A DNA stretch of 13,990 bases, from assembly GCA_035375865.1 (NCBI GenBank), contig DAOSQO010000057.1, positions 1-13,990 on the forward strand, read 5' to 3'. The DNA comes from BRH-c25 sp029553855 (GTDB lineage: Bacteria > Bacillota > Clostridia > Lutisporales > Lutisporaceae). This document shows, piece by piece, positions 8,419-13,990 of this stretch. Position 1 is the stretch's first letter, and each line of letters starts with the position of its first letter. Under the pieces are notes generated by a model. That model did no database searches, was not told the origin of the DNA, and was given only the letters and a program-made list of their open reading frames with translations. The position numbers were made by a program, and so were the translations under genes.

Positions 8419-8444
8419 CATTTCAAAGCCTGGCAGGAGGTCAG

Positions 8445-8473
8445 AAGCCCACCAGGGAGATGGGTGGGCTTTT
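8445..8473 (+). terminator. Rho-independent terminator of the polysaccharide operon
   Basis: AAGCCCACC (8445-8453) pairs perfectly with GGTGGGCTT (8463-8471) across a 9-nt loop, giving a 9-bp GC-rich stem that runs into TTTT. It lies 27 bp after the phosphatase stop. The U-tract is short, so termination may be partial. The same hairpin lies downstream of the minus-strand gene 8495-8755 and could serve it too, but on that strand the stem is followed by only a couple of T residues. Confidence 0.8.
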
Positions 8474-8494
8474 GATAATATGGAAGTATGCTGA

Positions 8495-8755
8495 TTATAC
8501 TACTACCGGCGCTGCTGCTGAACCGGCGAAGCCGAAAGTTCTTCCAAAACCGCCAAATGCGATAATCGCAAGTATGATGATGAAGAAGAAGTTATTGTCT
8601 ATACCCCAAGACGGGCCTGCTGCAAGAAGTATGAACAACAGGAGCAAAAGCAGGAATCCGTTGCTCTGGCAAAGGCTGGCAAAAGGTGATACCGCTGTTC
8701 CCGGCAGGCAGCCGGCAGCTGCTACTGCAGGGTTGACTCCATAACTATTAGCCAT
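8495..8755 (-). CDS. Small hydrophobic two-helix protein, function unknown (possibly sporulation-related)
   Basis: This 86-residue product has a strong ribosome binding site, AAAGGAGGTGGAATT directly before the ATG on the minus strand, so I regard it as real. Residues about 1-31 are small and polar/Ala-rich with two cysteines (C16, C29). Two hydrophobic segments follow: GFLLLLLLFILLA (33-45) and FFFIIILAIIAFGGFG (56-71), separated by a short GPSWGIDNN turn. The tail is Gly/Ala/Val-rich. The GF-leucine-run pattern resembles small membrane proteins of the YjcZ kind seen in spore formers, but the match is by eye and weak. It is convergent with the polysaccharide operon and divergent from the Fur-family gene. 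A plus-strand reading frame over the same bases lacks comparable start signals. Confidence 0.72.
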   Translation of the reverse strand: MANSYGVNPAVAAAGCLPGTAVSPFASLCQSNGFLLLLLLFILLAAGPSWGIDNNFFFIIILAIIAFGGFGRTFGFAGSAAAPVVV

Positions 8756-8867
8756 AATTCCACCTCCTTTCAGAAAAACAGGTTGTTTCCCCTTTCTTCA
8801 ATAACATACTATGTACATGCATGAAATTTGTTACTAAATATTAAGAAATAGGAAAAGTTATATGAGG

Positions 8868-8896
8868 TTGACATTTTTTTGTCAAACATGTAAAAT
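8868..8896 (+). promoter_or_regulatory. Sigma-A promoter of the Fur-family gene, with overlapping inverted repeat
   Basis: A perfect -35 box TTGACA (8868-8873) and a -10 box TAAAAT (8891-8896) are separated by exactly 17 nt. Transcription would start near 8903, leaving a leader of about 45 nt. The -35 box is also the left arm of TTGACA-N6-TGTCAA (8868-8885), a possible operator. A second, wider repeat ACATTTT (8871-8877) / AAAATGT (8892-8898) spans the -10 box. Confidence 0.8.
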
Positions 8897-8948
8897 GTAA
8901 TATAAATTTCCAGATAAAGCAGATAATTATTGAAATAAGGTGAATCAA

Positions 8949-9398
8949 TTGAACAAAGGAACAGAATGCGTCCGGAAAATATTGGAGGATCATGGGATAC
9001 CTTATACATGTCAAAGGGGAGAAATATTGAGCCTGTTTATTGCAGAACCGAAGCATTATAAACCCAATGAGGTTTTTAGGCTTCTGAAGGACAAAGGGAT
9101 AGGAATTGCCACGGTGTACAGAACGCTGGAAATATTGAGGGAATGCGGAATTATCATAGAGATAAGCGCAGGAAGGGATGTTTTCTACCGGATGAAAAAG
9201 CCCGAAAGCAATTGCATCTATGCGCATTTTTTGTGTGATGTATGCGGTAAGATTTATGATTGTCTTGATTCCGGGGCAGCGAAGAAATGCTCCGATTTTT
9301 TTGATTTATTGGAAAACAGTATGGATATGACGATCAAGGATGTGAATATTACAATAAAAGGGCTTTGCAATGAATGCAAAAATAAGGAAGGGGGTTAG
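8949..9398 (+). CDS. Fur-family metal- or peroxide-responsive transcriptional regulator
   Basis: The protein is about 149 residues, standard for Fur/PerR/Zur repressors. The N-terminal winged helix includes TCQRGEILSLF, HYKPNEVFRLLKDKG and the recognition helix IGIATVYRTLEIL. The C-terminal dimer domain carries YRM, then YAHFLCDVCGKIYD and ends GLCNECKN. The two CxxC pairs are the structural zinc site of most family members. Fur, Zur and PerR cannot be separated by eye. I chose TTG 8949 because AAGGTGA (8937-8943) is spaced 5 nt upstream; GTG 8940 lies inside that site and would add only MNQ. It has its own strong promoter, and a radical SAM gene follows after 178 bp. Autoregulation through the promoter inverted repeat is plausible but inferred. 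Confidence 0.92.
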   Translation: MNKGTECVRKILEDHGIPYTCQRGEILSLFIAEPKHYKPNEVFRLLKDKGIGIATVYRTLEILRECGIIIEISAGRDVFYRMKKPESNCIYAHFLCDVCGKIYDCLDSGAAKKCSDFFDLLENSMDMTIKDVNITIKGLCNECKNKEGG

Positions 9399-9446
9399 GT
9401 GCCAGGTTAAAGGTATAGATTTGATTGAATAAATGGCTTTTTTGCT

Positions 9447-9477
9447 GGGTGCGTACATGGCATCCGGTATATTTTTT
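9447..9477 (+). terminator. Possible weak terminator after the Fur-family gene
   Basis: GGGTGC (9447-9452) can pair with GCATCC (9460-9465), including one G-U pair, around a 7-nt loop. The T-run begins at 9472, after GGTATA. The gap between stem and T-run is longer than ideal, so readthrough into the radical SAM gene is likely. Confidence 0.3.
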
Positions 9478-9576
9478 CACCCCATGAAACTTTTCGGCGG
9501 TATACTAAGTATATTAAATAGAAGTTGGAAATAAATTTCCTGAAATAAGAGCCTAAGAATTATTGGGGGTAGAGAA

Positions 9577-10671
9577 TTGAATGACAGATTTGAGTTATCG
9601 GAATATCTGAACCGTGGGGTTGAAGATATCGTAAAGGGTATTATAAAGGCATCCATGAGGAATCCCAAGGAATCTGCCTTTATACTTAAGTTTGCGCTGT
9701 CCTGCGGGGAAGCCCGAAGGAAAAGGGACAGCCTGGGGAAAAAAGGAGAAAACATACCGGGATTTCTTATCTCCAGTATTACAAGCAATTGCAATCTGTT
9801 CTGCAGGGGCTGCTATGCAAGGGCAAACAAATCCTGCGGGGAAGGGATGGATATAAAACAGCTTCCGGCTGAAAGATGGGGCGAAATATTCAGAGAAGCA
9901 CGGGAGCTTGGAATTTCATTTGTACTTCTCGCAGGCGGGGAGCCTCTAATGCGAAGGGATGTCCTGAAAAAGGCTGCAGAGGTCAGTGATATAATATTTC
10001 CTGTATTCACAAACGGTACACTGCTTCGAGGAGATTATATAAAACTCTTTGATAGTAACAGGAATTTAGTGCCGATACTCAGCCTGGAGGGCAGCAAGGA
10101 GCAGACTGACGGGAGAAGGGGTAAAGGTGTCCATGATACATTGATGGGTCTGATGGACATACTTAAGAAAAAAGGCATCCTCTTCGGGATTTCGGTAACT
10201 GTGACAAAAGAGAATATCAGGAACTTGACGGAAAGTGGATTTTACGGGCAGCTGTACGATAAGGGCTGCAGGGCAATTATCTTTGTTGAGTATGTCCCTG
10301 TTGCAGGGAATGCGGAATACCTTGCTCCCGGAGCTTCTGAACGCGAAATACTGGACGGGGAGCTGCAGGTGCTAAGGGAAACATATGAGGATATGATACT
10401 GCTGGCATTCCCGGGGGATGAAAAGTATTCCGGAGGATGCCTTGCAGCGGGAAGGGGCTTTTTTCACATAAATGCCGATGGATCAGCGGAACCCTGTCCC
10501 TTCTCACCTTTTTCCGATATGAATTTAAAGGAATGCACCCTGAAGGAAGCATTGAAGTCACAATTATTCAGACGCCTTGAAGAAACGGGGATGCTGCTGG
10601 GGGAGCATCAAGGGGGTTGCGTTCTTTTCGGTCGGGAAGCGGAAGTAATGAAACTGTTGGGAAAAGGTTAG
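9577..10671 (+). CDS. Radical SAM protein with SPASM-like C-terminal cysteine motif, substrate unknown
   Basis: The 364-residue product has the radical SAM cluster motif C72-x3-C76-x2-C79 in NCNLFCRGCYAR, which binds the [4Fe-4S] used to cleave S-adenosylmethionine. LLAGGEPLMRRDV (117-129) is the SAM-binding GGEP motif, and FTNGT (144-148) and ILSLEG (167-172) are conserved strands. The C-terminus contains C288-x13-G302-x4-C307 (in GGCLAAGRGFF...DGSAEPCPFSPFSD). This fits the SPASM/twitch pattern for an auxiliary iron-sulfur cluster, with further cysteines at C320 and C348. About 60 helical residues precede the barrel. No precursor peptide or partner enzyme is recognisable beside it, so peptide modification versus another reaction is open. 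The start is TTG, supported by GGGGG at 9565-9569, 7 nt upstream; no in-frame ATG fits better. Confidence 0.9.
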   Translation: MNDRFELSEYLNRGVEDIVKGIIKASMRNPKESAFILKFALSCGEARRKRDSLGKKGENIPGFLISSITSNCNLFCRGCYARANKSCGEGMDIKQLPAERWGEIFREARELGISFVLLAGGEPLMRRDVLKKAAEVSDIIFPVFTNGTLLRGDYIKLFDSNRNLVPILSLEGSKEQTDGRRGKGVHDTLMGLMDILKKKGILFGISVTVTKENIRNLTESGFYGQLYDKGCRAIIFVEYVPVAGNAEYLAPGASEREILDGELQVLRETYEDMILLAFPGDEKYSGGCLAAGRGFFHINADGSAEPCPFSPFSDMNLKECTLKEALKSQLFRRLEETGMLLGEHQGGCVLFGREAEVMKLLGKG

Positions 10672-10687
10672 GTACTGTAACCGGCAC

Positions 10688-11788
10688 TTATTTTTCTGCC
10701 TGCCTGTGTTCTGCAATAAGCAGGTCAACCATCCTTCCGTAGCTCTGGACGCCATCCTTCTGCCTGTTGGCTTTAAGGTATGCGTCATTTATTTTGTCTG
10801 TGGTGCGCTCTACGGGGCCTTCATATCTTTCCCAGAACTCATCAAGTTTCTCCAGATCGTGCCGCACTCCGTCACTGTAATTTTCATAGAGCTTAGTAAA
10901 TGCAGAAAAATCATTTTTGTACAGGGCATTCATTGAGTTTGTCAGGGCAAGCAATGTGCCCGAATATTTAAAATTCACATCCGGATGCACCGTACAAGCC
11001 AGATAGGAAATATAATTGGCTTCATCTTCCCTGGAAAAGCCCCTCTGATGAGCCATTTCATGCAATGCCGAATAGGGCAGTGCGGAATCAGGTATGGATA
11101 CATTTACGTTTGCTTCCCCGGTAAAAGGGAAATATACTCCGCATATACCCGTATAATTCATTAATTCCGAAAGAAAAACGGGCTTGGGACTGCCGTAGTT
11201 CCCCCTTAGGTATGGATACCTGTCGGAAATTGCATCATATCCTTTATAGCAATTGTTCAGGATATCGCGGCTGCTGCCCGGTATATCCATGTTGCCTTCC
11301 GAATCTGTATCAACTGATAATCTCAACCCATTTGCTTTATTTATGAGGGTATTGCATAGGCTTTCAAGCTCCGCAGCCGAGGCCGGTTTTACCTCCAGAC
11401 CTGCAATATCGGCGAAGGGCATCCGGTAATAATTTAGCCCCCAAGTGACTAAAAATGTGAAAAATATTACACTGGCTATTATTATAATATTAGTCAGGTA
11501 TTTAAGGAGTGGGGCAAAATTAATACCTCCGGTAAAAAAAGACTTTATTATTGTACTTATGGTATAAATGACAAAAACAGAGATAACAAGGCTCACTGCG
11601 ATCTCGGCAACAGAAAAAGTAAATATGCCTGTGGCCCTGCTGATGATGCCTCCTATATAGGGATATGCCCCTTCAGAAAAAAGTATCTCGACCAGGTCGG
11701 GCCTTTTGGAGGAAAAATGTACAAGTACGGCACCCAGGGGAATCAGGAGCAGCGCTATCAGTTTCTTTATAATTTTCCTATAGGTCAT
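10688..11788 (-). CDS. DUF3810-type membrane protein with HExxH metalloprotease-like motif
   Basis: This 366-residue protein has three predicted N-terminal membrane helices (about 8-25, 58-80 and 98-119) and a large C-terminal domain. Within it lies HEMAHQRGFSREDEAN (243-258): the H243-E244-x-x-H247 zinc motif with an acidic residue (E254 or E256) placed as a possible third ligand. This layout matches the DUF3810 family, whose members are suspected metallopeptidases without a firmly known substrate. Topology suggests the HExxH domain may face the outside, but this is inferred. The ATG is preceded by AGCAGGATTATT. The gene converges on the radical SAM gene with only 16 bp between stops, and is divergent from the large gene at 11939 across a palindromic promoter region. 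Confidence 0.88.
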   Translation of the reverse strand: MTYRKIIKKLIALLLIPLGAVLVHFSSKRPDLVEILFSEGAYPYIGGIISRATGIFTFSVAEIAVSLVISVFVIYTISTIIKSFFTGGINFAPLLKYLTNIIIIASVIFFTFLVTWGLNYYRMPFADIAGLEVKPASAAELESLCNTLINKANGLRLSVDTDSEGNMDIPGSSRDILNNCYKGYDAISDRYPYLRGNYGSPKPVFLSELMNYTGICGVYFPFTGEANVNVSIPDSALPYSALHEMAHQRGFSREDEANYISYLACTVHPDVNFKYSGTLLALTNSMNALYKNDFSAFTKLYENYSDGVRHDLEKLDEFWERYEGPVERTTDKINDAYLKANRQKDGVQSYGRMVDLLIAEHRQAEK

Positions 11789-11824
11789 AATAATCCTGCT
11801 TTCAATCTATAAGTCGGCTCAATG

Positions 11825-11892
11825 TATTATATCATAAACTGTGATAACACAGATTCACTGAAATTTATGTTATCACAGTTTATGATATAATA
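11825..11892. repeat. Perfect 25-bp inverted repeat in a divergent promoter region
   Basis: The arms 11825-11849 and 11868-11892 are exact reverse complements over 25 bp, separated by an 18-nt spacer whose centre is TTCACTGAA. Each arm contains TGTGATAACA or its complement. Each outer end carries a TATAAT hexamer pointing outward: 11886-11891 on plus, 11826-11831 on minus. These fit as -10 boxes for the genes at 11939 and 11788, with leaders of about 40 and 30 nt. I see no good -35 boxes, so an activator or alternative control may be needed. There is no T-run suited to termination. Confidence 0.85.
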
Positions 11893-11938
11893 TTAATACG
11901 ATATGGTTTTTCATACATATAATTTTGGAGGATACCGA

Positions 11939-13990
11939 ATGAAAAAAGAGTTTTCATCTAAAGCCCTTGAAGTCAATCTTGCACGGACCCGTGATACCGG
12001 GATAGAGATTCCGGAGGAACAACAGTGGTTTGCAGAGCTGTCCAAATCATACTGGGGCATATACAAGCGCACTCAGGAATTCATCAAGGAGCTTAATCAT
12101 CAATATATCAATTATCAGTATGTTATTGAGAACCTCCACAATATAAGCCTTACCGACCTATGGCTATATAATTCCCTTGAAGAATCTGAGAAAGCGCTTT
12201 CCGTCCTGGTGAATATATTCGGGAAACTGTTTGAAGCAAACCTGGGAGAGAGCCAAAGAGAACTTCTAATTACTACTATAATCAAATTTATCGACCACCT
12301 TGCAAAACTTGGAGAATTCCCCCCGGGCATCATCCACCGGTGTCTGGATATAATCAAAGCCGATATGGAAAAGAATGAGATTTTGTATATACGCAATTCC
12401 GGGTATTTCAAAACGTACCTGAATAGAATAGCCGAGCTTCCGGAATACAGCAGGGAAGTATTGGATATAACGGGTAAACTGCTCCTTAGGTGCATTGATT
12501 ATTGGGAGGATACTTCCAGGGTTGAAGAATGGTTCCGGGGGAAAATCGCGCTTTTTCATTCCCGAAGCAGCGATAAAATAAAGAATATAGGAAAACCGTT
12601 TTTTGAAAGGCTGCGAAAGCAGCTGGCTGAGGCTTCCCAATGGGATCAGCTGTGCGAAATGTTTTTTTTCAATGATATATCCAATCACTTCAGAAGATTC
12701 AGTGAAGAATTTGATACTTCCCTCGAGAAAATATATTATATTTTCTACCTGATTCATTTGCCCGGAATGGTACAGCTTGGCAATCACCTTCTTTATGATA
12801 TGAACAGGCTTTTGAGGAATGTACTGAAGGAGCTGGATGAAAATGAGACAACAAGCTTCCTGACGAATATCGTTGCATTGTTTGAGGAGCTTAAGGAGCT
12901 GCATACGGGAACGGTATTGGACTGCATACAGACACTGGGGAAGGAAGTTATCGATACAGGGGATCAGGGAGTAATATCATTTTTCATTAAAAAAATTATA
13001 GAGTTTGGGTTTATAAACCCCGGAGAGCTTACAATAAACAGCGACTGGCAAATACAAGTCAACAGCAATCACGTGAAAAACATAAGGGTATGGCTTGAAC
13101 TTGTGGAGCATTCCCCTGAAGCAATGAAGGAGCTGCTTTCGGCCCTTATTGTAAACCTGAAGCTTGGGGGTATATTTATCTCGGATACGGACCTTTTCCA
13201 GAGGGATGTTACAAAACTTCTGAACTCCAATATAGCGCCCGTTTATAAACAGATGAAGCAGCTGGCACGCATTTTCCCCGTATATTTCAGGGATATCGGA
13301 GCAGAGGGCAAGCTAAGGGATGTGACTACCACAGTTGATGAATTGTCCAAAAGAAACGATAAGCTTATCCATTTTCTGAGGAAGCAGATACACACAGAGA
13401 GCAACAACACCCATATTGAGCTTACAAAAAAGATAATACAGTACTGGTACGACGGCAATGTTGAACCCTTGAGAAGGGTTGTGCCGGAGGACGTTATCAG
13501 TCTTTTGGATAATGAAAGCGAATGGTATACCTATGTACACGAAATACTGACAGAATTATGCCAGAAGAAGGATGCCGACCCCGAACAGCTTTTGCTCCTG
13601 GATATGGAAGAACTTGAACAGTCAGTCTCCTCAATTAAATCGAGCAACAGCAGGGACAAAAGAAGAGTTCTGTATTTACTTCAACTCTATTCGCTCCTGC
13701 TTGAAAAATATTCCCTGGAATCGGAAGACATTATTTCAATGCTTAAGAGCTACAGATTTTTCAACAACAAGGACATAGAGGAACTGCAGGAAGATCTGAA
13801 AAAAAGCGACATGGGAGCCGCTCTTGGTCAGGTTTATAAGCTGATGCGGCACCTGAAAAAGATAATAACCGACCCGAATACAAGCGAGGCATTGGAAAAT
13901 ATATATTATAAACGCCATATTGCAATAGGGATACCCTCAATGTACGGTCAGTATATCGAGCCTAAGTTTGACGCGCTGGGACTTATGTTC
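11939..13990 (+). CDS. Large, mainly helical protein of unknown function, 3' end outside the window
   Basis: The frame from ATG 11939 stays open to the right edge: 684 codons without a stop, the longest coding region here. GGAGG (11927-11931) lies 7 nt upstream. The product starts MKKEFSSKALEVNL, has no signal peptide or membrane helix, and is dominated by amphipathic, Leu/Glu/Lys-rich helices with few motifs. Reading near the edge, KRHIAIGIPSMYGQY (658-672) followed by EPKFDALGL is reminiscent of long proteins whose later part is a PEP/pyruvate-binding (PPDK/PEP-synthase-like) domain. That link is from memory of motif appearance and is uncertain. Antisense reading frames over it (for example 12266-12904) lack start signals. 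It is transcribed away from the DUF3810 gene from the palindromic region. Confidence 0.92.
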   Translation, partial: MKKEFSSKALEVNLARTRDTGIEIPEEQQWFAELSKSYWGIYKRTQEFIKELNHQYINYQYVIENLHNISLTDLWLYNSLEESEKALSVLVNIFGKLFEANLGESQRELLITTIIKFIDHLAKLGEFPPGIIHRCLDIIKADMEKNEILYIRNSGYFKTYLNRIAELPEYSREVLDITGKLLLRCIDYWEDTSRVEEWFRGKIALFHSRSSDKIKNIGKPFFERLRKQLAEASQWDQLCEMFFFNDISNHFRRFSEEFDTSLEKIYYIFYLIHLPGMVQLGNHLLYDMNRLLRNVLKELDENETTSFLTNIVALFEELKELHTGTVLDCIQTLGKEVIDTGDQGVISFFIKKIIEFGFINPGELTINSDWQIQVNSNHVKNIRVWLELVEHSPEAMKELLSALIVNLKLGGIFISDTDLFQRDVTKLLNSNIAPVYKQMKQLARIFPVYFRDIGAEGKLRDVTTTVDELSKRNDKLIHFLRKQIHTESNNTHIELTKKIIQYWYDGNVEPLRRVVPEDVISLLDNESEWYTYVHEILTELCQKKDADPEQLLLLDMEELEQSVSSIKSSNSRDKRRVLYLLQLYSLLLEKYSLESEDIISMLKSYRFFNNKDIEELQEDLKKSDMGAALGQVYKLMRHLKKIITDPNTSEALENIYYKRHIAIGIPSMYGQYIEPKFDALGLMF

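Noticed and set aside
8460..8744. Plus-strand reading frame of 94 codons opposite the small hydrophobic gene
   Set aside because: Its start lies inside the operon terminator, it lacks a proper ribosome binding site, and its composition is that of an antisense shadow; the minus-strand frame has a strong site.
9501..9515. TATACT and TATATT as -10 boxes for a separate radical SAM promoter
   Set aside because: No acceptable -35 box lies 16-18 nt upstream of either; TATAC-TAA-GTATA is just a short AT-rich repeat.
10666..10682. GGTTA...TAACC as a terminator between the convergent radical SAM and DUF3810 genes
   Set aside because: The 5-bp AT-rich stem is too weak and is not followed directly by a T-run.
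11825..11892. The large inverted repeat as a Rho-independent terminator
   Set aside because: It lies upstream of two divergent genes rather than after one, its stem is AT-rich, and neither side has a terminator-like T-run.
12266..12904. Minus-strand reading frame of 212 codons
   Set aside because: It lies wholly opposite the open 684-codon frame, has no ribosome binding site and no family-like motifs.

Overview
The window looks like chromosomal DNA of a spore-forming, low-to-moderate-GC Firmicute, most likely a Clostridia member. I infer this from strong AGGAGG-type ribosome binding sites, heavy use of ATA and AGA/AGG codons, the Gram-positive style split between a tyrosine-kinase modulator, a BY-kinase and a PHP-type phosphatase, and a small hydrophobic protein of the kind often found near sporulation genes. 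The species cannot be named from this sequence.

Positions 1-8475 hold the 3' part of an exopolysaccharide or capsule operon, all on the plus strand, with overlapping or closely spaced genes. In order: the C-terminus of a polyprenyl-phosphate sugar transferase (priming enzyme), a WbpP-like UDP-HexNAc 4-epimerase, a GT4 glycosyltransferase, a polysaccharide deacetylase, an unusual protein with two GNAT-type acyltransferase domains, a Wzy/O-antigen-ligase-like polymerase, a Wzz/YveK-type co-polymerase, a CpsD-type tyrosine kinase and a CpsB-type tyrosine phosphatase. A hairpin terminator at 8445-8473 closes the operon. Together these would prime, assemble, decorate (N-deacetylation and acylation) and polymerise a repeat unit, with chain length set by the kinase/phosphatase pair. 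No flippase (Wzx) is visible; it may lie upstream.

Positions 8495-8755 (minus strand) encode a small two-helix hydrophobic protein with a textbook ribosome binding site. From 8868 a strong sigma-A promoter drives a Fur-family metalloregulator (to 9398). It is followed by a radical SAM/SPASM-like enzyme of unknown substrate (9577-10671).

Positions 10688-11788 (minus strand) encode a DUF3810-type membrane protein with a HExxH motif. It is divergent from a very large coding region that starts at 11939 and runs off the right edge without a stop (684 codons visible). The 150-bp gap between these two genes carries a perfect 25-bp inverted repeat with an 18-nt loop, whose arms include symmetric TATAAT boxes facing both genes.

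There is no gene-free stretch longer than 300 bases. I see no tRNA, rRNA, CRISPR array, transposase or clear phage element. The most unusual items are the tandem acyltransferase fusion, the large palindrome in the divergent promoter region, and the long uncharacterised protein at the right edge.
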